Assembly (NCBI GenBank): GCA_964454645.1
Contig: CAYVTM010000006.1
Location: 62,001 to 126,000, forward strand
DNA length: 64,000 nt
From: CAYVTM01 sp964454645
GTDB taxonomy: Bacteria > Bacteroidota > Bacteroidia > Sphingobacteriales > Sphingobacteriaceae
Direction of reading: 5' to 3'
Numbering within the stretch: the stretch's first letter is position 1; every line of letters starts with the position of its first letter. The notes under the pieces are model-generated. The model saw nothing but the letters and a program-made list of their open reading frames with translations, made no database searches and had not been told where the DNA came from. Shown one piece after another: positions 8,156 through 16,163 of this stretch. The translations under genes and the position numbers were made by a program.

Positions 8156-8680
8156 ATGATTCAGATAGGAGATATACTTCCGGAGTTTAAATTAAAAGGA
8201 GTAGATAATAATTGGCATACGAATTTCGATTTTTCCGATCGGTATGTATTGCTAATTTATTTTACGAACAATACCTGCCCGATGGCGCAAGCTTACCGCA
8301 ATCGTATGATGAAATTGGAGCAACGTTATGAAGAAGATAATATAGGTATTGTGCGTGTGAACCCTTCGGGAAAAGGAGTTGCCGGAGAATCGTTTGAGGA
8401 TATGAAGAATATTGCCGAAGCAATAGGTATGGAGCATTTATATTTAATCGATGATGACCAACAACTGGCTCGTTTGTGTGGAGCGCAATATATTCCCGAA
8501 GTTTTTGTGTTTAATTCGAAAAGAGAATTAGTATATAAAGGAGCTATTGATGATGTCTGGGAAAGTGAGCAAATAGTAACTATGGCTTATCTGGAAGATG
8601 CAATAGAAGCTTCGCTGGATGGTGTTGATGCGGACTATCCCGAAATAGAAGCACAAGGATGTAAAATTATTTATCAGTAA
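8156..8680 (+). CDS. Redoxin / thioredoxin-fold protein with a single-Cys CPMA active site
   Basis: A 174-residue cytoplasmic protein of the AhpC/TSA-redoxin type (no signal peptide). The start IGDILPEFKLKGVDNNWH is the redoxin first strand. The active-site loop is NNTCPMAQAY: the nucleophile position is Cys41, but the position of the resolving Cys is Ala44. The cis-proline strand is YIPEVFVF (Pro114), and Cys108 and a Cys near the C-terminus could act as partners. Relatives with an HCPxx motif are common and poorly characterised; I infer a thiol peroxidase or disulfide-exchange role. It has its own Shine-Dalgarno site and is followed by a strong terminator, so it is likely monocistronic. Confidence 0.75.
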   Translation: MIQIGDILPEFKLKGVDNNWHTNFDFSDRYVLLIYFTNNTCPMAQAYRNRMMKLEQRYEEDNIGIVRVNPSGKGVAGESFEDMKNIAEAIGMEHLYLIDDDQQLARLCGAQYIPEVFVFNSKRELVYKGAIDDVWESEQIVTMAYLEDAIEASLDGVDADYPEIEAQGCKIIYQ

Positions 8681-8681
8681 A

Positions 8682-8713
8682 TAAGAAATCCCCATGGGGG
8701 GATCTCTTATTTT
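8682..8713 (+). terminator. Rho-independent terminator after the redoxin gene
   Basis: TAAGA-A-ATCCCC pairs with GGGGAT-C-TCTTA across an ATGG loop, with one internal mismatch. TTTT follows. Confidence 0.75.
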
Positions 8714-8769
8714 AAAATTCTGAATTAATGTTTACCTGATAGGTATTGACATTTTAATGTAGATAAGAA

Positions 8770-8991
8770 TTAGTATCGATCATCATCGTCTTCGAAATCA
8801 TCGAAGTCCTCAAAATCATCAAACTCGTCTTCCATCTCTAAATCGAAGTCATCATCTTCGTCATCCAATCTGGATATTTTTTTGTTCTCTTTAGAAAGGC
8901 TGGGCTTTGCGCTGCTTTTCTTTGCTCCGGCACCGGAAGATTTTGTCGGTTTTACGGCTTTTTTTGTAGTTGCTTTTTTAGGGCTTTTCAT
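8770..8991 (-). CDS. Small bipolar-charge protein, basic N-terminus and acidic C-terminus
   Basis: A 73-residue protein I cannot assign. The first half is almost all Lys, Ala, Ser, Pro and Thr (MKSPKKATTKKAVKPTKS), like a histone tail. The second half is Asp, Glu and Phe in a near-repeat of DDFEDFDDFED, ending DDDDRY. There is no hydrophobic core, so it is probably disordered. Similar Lys/Ala-rich plus acidic small proteins occur in Bacteroidota, where they are listed as hypothetical. Nucleic-acid binding by the basic half is inference only. It lies 134 bp downstream of scpB on the same strand, with no clear promoter box. Low complexity makes a spurious frame possible, but the biased composition and ATG argue for a real gene. 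Confidence 0.6.
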   Translation of the reverse strand: MKSPKKATTKKAVKPTKSSGAGAKKSSAKPSLSKENKKISRLDDEDDDFDLEMEDEFDDFEDFDDFEDDDDRY

Positions 8992-9125
8992 TGGAATAGA
9001 TTACCTTTTTTTCCTGTTATAAAGATATTTATTTTTTTTCTGATAAAAGCAAATAATCTTTGATAAAAAATTTTAAATAGTTCGGCAAAATTAATAGAAA
9101 GAAACGAATGAATACAAAAATATTT

Positions 9126-9896
9126 TTAATTCATATTCTGATTTTCTTCGTCATTTAGGTCATCTCTGTTTTCCAAGAGATTAGAAGCTTTGTCCAAATT
9201 TTCTTCGCTTTCTTCCTGCTCCGGCATGGGTATGTTTTCTTCCTCCTGAGAATTGCTTTCTGTATTGGAAACTTTCGATGATTCCTGCCTTTCGTCTGCT
9301 TGGATTATTTCTGTTTCCGCTTCTCCCCGGCCAACAATTCCGTCTTCGGGGTGAATAACATTGTCGTTGCCTTGTATATCTTTTAATTGAGGCAGGTCTT
9401 TAGTACTACGTAAACCGAAGTAGTCCATGAACACAGTACTTGTCTCATAAAGTATTGGCTTGCCCGGTGCATTGCTTCTGCCACTTATCGAAATAAGTTC
9501 TTTCTCGAGTAATTTCTGTACACTGTAATCGCAATTAACACCCCGTATTTGTTCTATCTCCGATTTTGTAATGGGCTGCTTATAGGCAATAATGGCTAGG
9601 GTTTCCATCGATGCCGTAGAGAGCTTTCTCTTCTCTTTATGAGCGATTAACAGATTAAGTACTTCGTGGTAATTCTTCTTAGAAAGAAACTGATAACCTC
9701 CGTTAATTTCTACGAGTTCGAAAATAAAAGCATCGTTTAAGTATTTTAAACGGATACGTTCGAGTATATCGAAGAGTTCATTTTCATCCATTGCGGATTT
9801 TAGAAAATTACTCATGCATACTTTTAAATCGTTAATACTGATACTTTGCTCGGAAGCGAAAATTAAGGCTTCGATATTTGCTTGTACTGGATCCAA
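9126..9896 (-). CDS. scpB: Segregation and condensation protein B (TTG start, acidic tail)
   Basis: A 256-residue ScpB, the winged-helix partner of ScpA and SMC in chromosome condensation. IEALIFASEQSISINDL at the N-terminus, LSTASMETLAIIAYKQPITKSEIEQIRGVNCDYSVQKLLE in the middle and GRSNAPGKPILYETSTVFMDYFGL are the family blocks. The only start that keeps the conserved N-terminus is a TTG at 9896, with an in-frame stop three codons before it. After about residue 170 comes a long tail that is mostly Glu, Asn, Asp and Ser and is not part of the fold; it is likely disordered. scpA is not in the window. Confidence 0.9.
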   Translation of the reverse strand: MDPVQANIEALIFASEQSISINDLKVCMSNFLKSAMDENELFDILERIRLKYLNDAFIFELVEINGGYQFLSKKNYHEVLNLLIAHKEKRKLSTASMETLAIIAYKQPITKSEIEQIRGVNCDYSVQKLLEKELISISGRSNAPGKPILYETSTVFMDYFGLRSTKDLPQLKDIQGNDNVIHPEDGIVGRGEAETEIIQADERQESSKVSNTESNSQEEENIPMPEQEESEENLDKASNLLENRDDLNDEENQNMN

Positions 9897-9988
9897 TTTT
9901 TATCAATTAATTTTCAATATTAATAAATAATCTTTATTCGTAAGAAATATGATTCCTTATTTCAAACAATTAATTCTTAACATTCATC

Positions 9989-11116
9989 CTAATAGTTGAT
10001 TACCTGCTGCTCAATGCCTTTGGGCAGTTCGCGGTATTCGTATTGTTGGGTACGTAAACGAGGGGTAAAGCCGGCTTCGCGTATGGCTTGCTGAATACCA
10101 TCGGCGGTAAAACGATGGGGGGCACCGGCAGCCGATACTACATTCTCCTCAATCATAATCGATCCGAAATCGTTTGCTCCGGCATGCAGGCAAATTTGTG
10201 CAATTTCTTTTCCTACCGTCAGCCAGGATGCTTGTATATTATCAATATTTGGGAGCATAATACGGCTTAAGGCAATCATTCGTATATATTCTTCTCCCGT
10301 AACTTTATTGGTAATTCCTTTTACACGTTTCAATAGAGTGCCATCGTCTTGAAAAGGCCAGGGGATAAAGGCAATGAAGCCTTTGGCATCCGCCGGTTTT
10401 TCGGATTGCACTTCGCGTATCCGGGTTAGATGTTCGAAACGTTCTTCTAATGTTTCCACATGTCCGAACATCATGGTTGCCGAGGTAGTGAGATTCAATT
10501 GATGGGCAGCACGCATAACATCCAGCCATTCGCGTCCGGTGCATTTTCCTTTAGATATCAGGCGTCGTACACGATCATTTAATATTTCTGCTCCTGCACC
10601 CGGCAGGGAATCGAGACCCGCTTCTTTCAATGCTGTGAGTACTTCGGTATGACTCAGTTTATCAAGTTTGGCAATATGTGCAATTTCAGGAGGTCCGAGC
10701 GAATGTAATTTCAACTGAGGGTACAGTCGTTTCAATTCTTTAAATAAATCCGCATAGTAAGATAATCCCAAATCAGGATGATGCCCCCCTTGTAAGAGTA
10801 ACTGATCGCCTCCGTAACGGAAAGTCTCTTCTATTTTTTGTTTGTATTCCTCTATATCAGTAATATAACTTTCTTCATGCCCCGGACGGCGGAAAAAATT
10901 ACAAAATTTACAATTCGCTATACAAACATTGGTCGTATTCAGATTCCGGTCAATAATCCAGGTAACCGTATCATTATCTGCTTTTTTCAACTTACGCAAT
11001 TCGTTTGCTACATACATCAATTCGGGAAGCAAAGCATTGTGATAGAGGTAAAGCCCTTCTTCAATACTTAAGAATTCGAGAGATTGCGCCTTTTTAAGGA
11101 GTGTTGTTACATTCAT
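9989..11116 (-). CDS. mqnC: Cyclic dehypoxanthinyl futalosine synthase (radical SAM)
   Basis: A 375-residue radical SAM enzyme of the futalosine pathway to menaquinone. It cyclises dehypoxanthine futalosine. The cluster motif is Cys65-x3-Cys69-x2-Cys72 in NVCIANCKFCNFFRRPGHEE. GGDQLLLQGGHHPDLGL, the LPGAGAEILNDRVR block, SATMMFGHVET and late IMIEENVVSAAGAPHR separate MqnC from the related MqnE. The ATG at 11116 is chosen over an upstream TTG (11125), which lies within a promoter box. The other mqn genes are not in the window. Divergent from the thioredoxin-fold gene at 11225. Confidence 0.93.
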   Translation of the reverse strand: MNVTTLLKKAQSLEFLSIEEGLYLYHNALLPELMYVANELRKLKKADNDTVTWIIDRNLNTTNVCIANCKFCNFFRRPGHEESYITDIEEYKQKIEETFRYGGDQLLLQGGHHPDLGLSYYADLFKELKRLYPQLKLHSLGPPEIAHIAKLDKLSHTEVLTALKEAGLDSLPGAGAEILNDRVRRLISKGKCTGREWLDVMRAAHQLNLTTSATMMFGHVETLEERFEHLTRIREVQSEKPADAKGFIAFIPWPFQDDGTLLKRVKGITNKVTGEEYIRMIALSRIMLPNIDNIQASWLTVGKEIAQICLHAGANDFGSIMIEENVVSAAGAPHRFTADGIQQAIREAGFTPRLRTQQYEYRELPKGIEQQVINY

Positions 11117-11122
11117 AGGCTG

Positions 11123-11130
11123 CAAATATA
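11123..11130 (-). promoter_or_regulatory. Bacteroidota -7 promoter box TATATTTG for mqnC
   Basis: Exact TAnnTTTG match ending 6 nt before the mqnC ATG at 11116. It contains the spurious upstream TTG start codon. Confidence 0.6.
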
Positions 11131-11188
11131 AAAAATAAACAATCCGCTCTCATTTATTAACATCAGTTTTAAATATAGATCAAATGCA

Positions 11189-11196
11189 TATATTTG
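11189..11196 (+). promoter_or_regulatory. Bacteroidota -7 promoter box TATATTTG
   Basis: Exact TAnnTTTG match with a 28-nt gap to the ATG at 11225. It faces away from the mqnC box in the same 108-bp divergent region. Confidence 0.6.
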
Positions 11197-11224
11197 AGAA
11201 GTTTAATCTTTAACAAATAAGGAT

Positions 11225-11950
11225 ATGCAAAAGATTTGTCTAATCGTTTTTTTTACTTTCCTTTCGGCAATGAGTTTTGCCCAAACAGGGGGGAAGCCTA
11301 TCAGTGAATATAAGCAAGACAGTACCATATTAGTGAAGGATAGTGCAGGACTGGTATTAGCTCCATCGGAATGGTTTGAGCAAGTTAAGTCGGGACTTTA
11401 TACCATTGAGGCTAAGGCTTTTGAAAATGATGTCCCTGTCGAATTTTTGTTTCGTAAAAGTACCGCTGAAGAAATAAAAGCCTTGTCACCCCCTCCGGTA
11501 AAACGTCCTCCAATGACTTTGGCAGGTTTTACAACCTATCAACCTATGGGAAAGTTTTCGGTAACAGATATTCAGGGGAAAGTACATAGCAATGAAACCA
11601 TCAAAGGGAAAATAGCTGTAATCGTATTTTGGTATAAAGATGCGAATGCTTGTAAAGAGCAAGCTCCCGATCTGAATCGGCTGGTGGACAAATACAAAAA
11701 CAAAGGGGTGGAATTTTTAGCTGTAACTTATGACCCTGCGCAAGATGTATTGGATTTTATTGCAAAAAACCCATTCAGGTTTGCCATTGCAGCCGATGTG
11801 GAAGATATGATTATTGATTTGAAAATAAGCAAGTATCCTACGCATGTGGTGGTAGATAAAGAAGGAATCGTACAATTTGTAAATATCGGGCATACCGGCG
11901 ATGCATTTGAAATGTTAGAAAAAGAAATTAAACTTATTCAGCAACAGTAA
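11225..11950 (+). CDS. Secreted thioredoxin-fold (TlpA-like) protein lacking the nucleophilic Cys
   Basis: A 241-residue exported protein with a type I signal peptide (MQKICLIVFFTFLSAMSFA, cleavage before Gln20). Residues about 105-240 form a TlpA/redoxin fold: IAVIVFWYKDANACKEQAPDL, then the cis-Pro strand KYPTHVVVDKEG and the final helix. The CxxC is degenerate: the first Cys is replaced by Ala and only Cys143, the resolving position, is left. That makes it unlikely to act as a normal disulfide oxidoreductase; a chaperone-like or single-thiol role is inference. It is followed after 22 bp by an M16 peptidase pair on the same strand, suggesting a three-gene periplasmic operon. Confidence 0.75.
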   Translation: MQKICLIVFFTFLSAMSFAQTGGKPISEYKQDSTILVKDSAGLVLAPSEWFEQVKSGLYTIEAKAFENDVPVEFLFRKSTAEEIKALSPPPVKRPPMTLAGFTTYQPMGKFSVTDIQGKVHSNETIKGKIAVIVFWYKDANACKEQAPDLNRLVDKYKNKGVEFLAVTYDPAQDVLDFIAKNPFRFAIAADVEDMIIDLKISKYPTHVVVDKEGIVQFVNIGHTGDAFEMLEKEIKLIQQQ

Positions 11951-11972
11951 TTCGATAGGTGAAATTTGATTT

Positions 11973-13211
11973 ATGATAAGTTTTAACAGGTTTACGCTCC
12001 CGAATGGCTTGCGTGTATTAATACACGAAGATCATACCGTTCCTATGGCGGTGCTTAATGTTCTGTATGATGTAGGTGCCCGTGATGAAGATCCGGAAAA
12101 GACAGGTTTTGCACACCTCTTCGAACATCTGATGTTTGGAGGTTCCATAAATATTCCTTCCTACGATGAACCGCTTCAACGTGTAGGTGGAGAGAATAAT
12201 GCCTTTACCAATAACGATATCACAAATTATTATATACAGGTTCCGTCAGTAAATATTGAAACTGCTTTTTGGTTGGAGTCGGACCGCATGCTGTCTTTAG
12301 CTTTTTCCGAAAAAAGTTTAGAAGTTCAGAAGAATGTGGTGGTGGAAGAGTTCAAACAACGCTACCTGAATCAGCCTTATGGTGATGTATGGTTGAAACT
12401 GAGGCCTTTGTCATATTCCACTCATTCTTATCAATGGGCAACCATCGGGAAAGACATAGCACACATTGAGCATGCGAAAATGGAAGACGTGCGCGCTTTC
12501 TTTAATAAACATTACAATCCTCAGAATGCTGTATTAGTTGTTGTGGGTAATGTGGATTCAGATACAGTGAAACAATTGTCGGAAAAATGGTTCGGAAATA
12601 TTCCTTCGGGAAATAAATACATTCGTGCTTTGGCCAAAGAACCTAAACAGGAACAGGCAAAAAGCCTAACGGTAAAAGCCCGTGTCCCTTCGAATGCAAT
12701 CTATATTACTTTTCACGTGGCAGCTCGTATGCAGGATGAGTATTATCAAGCTGATTTAATTTCAGATATACTTTCCAGAGGAGAATCGGCGCGCTTATAT
12801 CAGCGACTGGTAAAGGAGCTGCGGTTGTTCAGTGATATCAATGCCTATATTACCGGCGATATCGATGAAGGTTTGTTGGTTGTAGAGGGTAAGATAGCCG
12901 AAAATATATCGGTCGAAGATGCTGAGAAAGCAATATGGGAGGAGTTGGAAAAAGTAAAAGAGAACCGGATTGAAACACGAGAGTTTGAAAAGATTCTGAA
13001 TAAATTGGAATCGTCAATGTTGTTTTCGGAAATGAGCCTGTTAAATAAAGCTATGAATTTGGCTTATTTCGAATTGTTGGGAGATGCCGCTTGGGTAAAT
13101 CGCGAGATGGAGCGATACCGTTCTGTACAACCAGAAGATTTGAAGAATCTTGCAAAGGAAATTTTTAGAAAAGAAAACAGTTCTACATTGTATTATCTGA
13201 CTGAGCAATAA
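11973..13211 (+). CDS. M16 family zinc metallopeptidase, catalytic subunit
   Basis: A 412-residue M16B-type peptidase. The inverted zinc motif HxxEH is intact as His48-Leu-Phe-Glu51-His52 in FAHLFEHLMFGG, and the third metal ligand is a Glu in VVVEEFKQRYLNQPYGD, about 75 residues later. It has one clamshell half (two alpha/beta domains, the second starting near YITFHVAARMQDEYYQ). No signal peptide is visible, although the previous gene is exported. In this family two such chains, one active and one inactive, pair to make the chamber. The partner begins 1 bp after this stop. Confidence 0.9.
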   Translation: MISFNRFTLPNGLRVLIHEDHTVPMAVLNVLYDVGARDEDPEKTGFAHLFEHLMFGGSINIPSYDEPLQRVGGENNAFTNNDITNYYIQVPSVNIETAFWLESDRMLSLAFSEKSLEVQKNVVVEEFKQRYLNQPYGDVWLKLRPLSYSTHSYQWATIGKDIAHIEHAKMEDVRAFFNKHYNPQNAVLVVVGNVDSDTVKQLSEKWFGNIPSGNKYIRALAKEPKQEQAKSLTVKARVPSNAIYITFHVAARMQDEYYQADLISDILSRGESARLYQRLVKELRLFSDINAYITGDIDEGLLVVEGKIAENISVEDAEKAIWEELEKVKENRIETREFEKILNKLESSMLFSEMSLLNKAMNLAYFELLGDAAWVNREMERYRSVQPEDLKNLAKEIFRKENSSTLYYLTEQ

Positions 13212-13212
13212 G

Positions 13213-14487
13213 ATGGATTTGAATAGAATGATAGCACCTGAAGCGAAAGAGCTCGAACAGGTATTACTGATACAACCTAAAGAAATTCGGTTAAGTAATG
13301 GTATTCCTGTATTCTATATTCGGGGGGGAGAAGAAGAATTGTTGAAACTTGAAATGATTTTTCATGCCGGTAATCTTTATGAGGAAAGTCCGTTTATCGC
13401 AAATGCCTGCAATGCACTGTTGTCATCAGGGACAAGTAAACGCAGTTCGGCGGATATAGCCGAATACTTTGATTATTACGGTGCTTATTATCAACACGAA
13501 ACCGCTTTCGATCGCGCATCGTTAAGTTTATATACCCTTAATAAATATTTTGAAGAAACGCTCTCGGTTCTGAAAGAAATTGTAACAGATGCTCAGTTTC
13601 CTGAAGAAGAGATTCGCATTTTTGCGGAAAATACCAGGCAACGCTTACAAATTAACTTAACTAAAAATGAATTTGTAGCTCGAAGAACCTTTAATCATTT
13701 ACTTTTTAAAACACATCCCTACGGAAGAAAAGTTGATTCCGAAGATCTCGATAATTTGTCAAGGGTACAGCTACAAGATTTTTACCGGAAATATTATTCA
13801 TTGGGAAATTGCACCCTGGTACTTTCGGGAAATGTTACGGATGAAGTTTTGAAAATACTATCGGATCAGTTTTCGGGTATTGGGTTCCCGGAACCGGCGA
13901 AGCATAATCCGGTAATTATGCCCGAGTATCATCCAATACAAACACTTATAGAGAAAAAGGAATCTTTACAATCAGCTATACGCATCGGTAAACGTCTGAT
14001 AACCAAGCAGCATCCCGATTTTATAGATATGCAAATTCTGAATACGGTATTGGGAGGATATTTCGGGTCCCGGTTAATGACCAATATCCGTGAAGACAAG
14101 GGTTATACCTATGGAATAGGTTCGGGAATATCTGCAATGAAAGAGGCAGGATATTTTTATATTGCAAGTGAAGTGGGAGCTGATGTATGCGAAAAAGCAA
14201 TAAGTGAAATCTATCATGAAATAAACCGCTTAAGAACAGAGTTAATACCGGAGGAGGAATTGATGTTGGTGAGAAATTACATGATGGGGGTTTTCATCGG
14301 TAGCATTGAAAACATCTTCAGTTATGCCGATAAATTTAAAAGTGTGTATTTCCACAATTTGGATTACAGTTATTACGAAAACTTTTTTAATAAAATAAAA
14401 ACCATAAATTCGGAACGATTATTGAGTCTGGCAAACCAATATTTTAATTCCGACAGCTTTATTGAGGTAGTTGTAGGGAAAAAATAA
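13213..14487 (+). CDS. M16 family peptidase, non-catalytic partner subunit
   Basis: A 424-residue M16-fold protein in which the zinc site is gone: where HxxEH should stand the sequence is HAGNLYEESPFIANACNALL. The substrate-binding Arg/Tyr pair of the second half is present in NIREDKGYTYGIGSG near residue 295. This is the pattern of the heterodimeric bacterial M16 pairs, in which the inactive chain grips the substrate C-terminus while the active one cuts. The 1-bp gap after the catalytic gene suggests translational coupling and equal amounts. Substrate unknown; peptide breakdown is the general role. Confidence 0.9.
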   Translation: MDLNRMIAPEAKELEQVLLIQPKEIRLSNGIPVFYIRGGEEELLKLEMIFHAGNLYEESPFIANACNALLSSGTSKRSSADIAEYFDYYGAYYQHETAFDRASLSLYTLNKYFEETLSVLKEIVTDAQFPEEEIRIFAENTRQRLQINLTKNEFVARRTFNHLLFKTHPYGRKVDSEDLDNLSRVQLQDFYRKYYSLGNCTLVLSGNVTDEVLKILSDQFSGIGFPEPAKHNPVIMPEYHPIQTLIEKKESLQSAIRIGKRLITKQHPDFIDMQILNTVLGGYFGSRLMTNIREDKGYTYGIGSGISAMKEAGYFYIASEVGADVCEKAISEIYHEINRLRTELIPEEELMLVRNYMMGVFIGSIENIFSYADKFKSVYFHNLDYSYYENFFNKIKTINSERLLSLANQYFNSDSFIEVVVGKK

Positions 14488-14488
14488 T

Positions 14489-14496
14489 TATATTTG
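14489..14496 (+). promoter_or_regulatory. Bacteroidota -7 promoter box TATATTTG
   Basis: Exact TAnnTTTG match that starts 1 nt after the preceding stop codon and ends 4 nt before the ATG at 14501. It would give the T9SS cargo gene its own leaderless transcript. Confidence 0.5.
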
Positions 14497-14500
14497 AAGA

Positions 14501-16051
14501 ATGAAATTAACGCGCTTAGCCCTTTTGATTGGATTTCTGAGCATTAATCAGCTACAAGCTCAGGATATTCCTGTCGTACAGATTGACTCGGTTACCGTCA
14601 TTAACGATCAGTCGGTATTGATTGACTGGCAACCTTCTAATGATGCCCGTGTCGATGGATATATTATTTACAGGGTATATAAGAACAATTTAGGAAACAT
14701 TATTTTTACGGATACCACAACGGTTTACGGTAAAGATACACAAAACTGGCTTTATACCGATCAGGTGGGTCAGCCCGATTACCCGAGTCAAGGTTCTTTG
14801 CGCTTCTATATTACCGCTTTTGATCACGATGTTAACCCGAATATTCAATCGAATATCGATACTTTTGCTTCTAAACCCCATCAAACCTTATTTTTTACTC
14901 AAAATGTGGATATCTGTAACGGATTGGTACATCTAAGATGGAATGAGTACGCCAATGCTTATAATGGTTGGTCGGATGGAGTTTCTACCTATGAGGTATG
15001 GGAAAGCCAAAATGATGGACCGTTTATGTTAAAGTTCAAAGCTAATGCAACTTCTTTTATCCGTCGTGACTTGCAAAAAGGAGTGGCTTACCGTTATAAA
15101 ATCAGGGCGATAAGTGGGAATATGAATAAAACCAGTACTTCGAATGTACGTACGCTAACCGGCAACTTTTTTACTTTTCCCGCGGATATTTATTTAGCCA
15201 ATGTGTCGGTAGCTGTTACCAACCGTACGGCTACTTTAACAGTTATTACCAGCGATAGTACCGAGGCGAAGCTTACGTATAAAGTATTGATGAGTACAGA
15301 TAGTATAAACTATCAGGTGGTACAACAGCAGGATTCTTTGGAATACCGCCGTTCCCGCCAGTTTGCCATCGATAATCTGATAGCGGAACGAAACAGGTAT
15401 TATTTCCGGATTCTTACCGAATGTTCTTGTCCCGACACCCTCGATACTTCGAATGTTGCCCAAACAATCTTATTAAAGGCGCAGTATATCGATGATATGA
15501 CCAATGTGCTTACCTGGAATCCCTATGAGGAATGGGAGATGGGGGTATATGGTTATATTATTTTCCGTGTGTTGAAAGATGGACTGGGTAACAATGTGGC
15601 ATCAACCATTGATACGGTTGGCGGAAATATCCATACTTATATTGATAATGACCCGGAATTATTGGGACAAACCGAAGTGACATCGTATTACATCCGGGCA
15701 ATTGAAAATCAGAACAACCCATTCAGTGTTCAGGGTTTATCACAATCGAATTTTGCTTATATCTATAAAGATTTAAAGATTGTAGCTCCGAATGCTTTTA
15801 CTCCGAACGGGCTGACCACAACTTTCCGGCCTCGTGTCCTAACGGCTACAGCTAATAAATTCAATATGAAGATTTATAATCGTTGGGGTAAGCTACTTTA
15901 TGATACCAACGATGAATTTGCAGGCTGGAATGGTGTCGACAGGGATTCGGGGCAGATTGCGCCTACCGGAGCCTATGTCTATGTTATTGAGATTACTGAC
16001 TCTACCGGTAAAACCTTGCGAAAAGTGGGGACAATAGCGTTGTTAGACTAA
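14501..16051 (+). CDS. Secreted protein with fibronectin-like domains and a T9SS type B (CHU_C) sorting domain
   Basis: A 516-residue exported protein. A signal peptide (MKLTRLALLIGFLSINQLQAQ) is followed by several beta-sandwich segments of fibronectin III flavour (VDGYIIYRVYKNN, GVAYRYKIRAIS, WEMGVYGYIIFRV). Residues from about 427 form the gliding-motility-associated C-terminal domain: APNAFTPNGLTTTFRP, KIYNRWGKLLYDT, GWNGVDRDSG, APTGAYVYVIE. That domain directs export through the type IX system and leaves the protein attached to or released at the surface. The likely role is adhesion or structure; ligand unknown. It has its own promoter box although it follows the M16 pair closely. Confidence 0.85.
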   Translation: MKLTRLALLIGFLSINQLQAQDIPVVQIDSVTVINDQSVLIDWQPSNDARVDGYIIYRVYKNNLGNIIFTDTTTVYGKDTQNWLYTDQVGQPDYPSQGSLRFYITAFDHDVNPNIQSNIDTFASKPHQTLFFTQNVDICNGLVHLRWNEYANAYNGWSDGVSTYEVWESQNDGPFMLKFKANATSFIRRDLQKGVAYRYKIRAISGNMNKTSTSNVRTLTGNFFTFPADIYLANVSVAVTNRTATLTVITSDSTEAKLTYKVLMSTDSINYQVVQQQDSLEYRRSRQFAIDNLIAERNRYYFRILTECSCPDTLDTSNVAQTILLKAQYIDDMTNVLTWNPYEEWEMGVYGYIIFRVLKDGLGNNVASTIDTVGGNIHTYIDNDPELLGQTEVTSYYIRAIENQNNPFSVQGLSQSNFAYIYKDLKIVAPNAFTPNGLTTTFRPRVLTATANKFNMKIYNRWGKLLYDTNDEFAGWNGVDRDSGQIAPTGAYVYVIEITDSTGKTLRKVGTIALLD

Positions 16052-16122
16052 ATTCTGCTCAAAAAAACAAGCGTATTTGTATCCGGTACAAATAAATAAT
16101 TTTAAGAATCGAATTATTTTCC

Positions 16123-16130
16123 TATTTTTG
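16123..16130 (+). promoter_or_regulatory. Bacteroidota -7 promoter box TATTTTTG for guaB
   Basis: Exact TAnnTTTG match with a 33-nt gap to the guaB ATG at 16164. Confidence 0.6.
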
Positions 16131-16163
16131 TGCGGCAAGTAATAGAACGTAATTATTTGCCAC

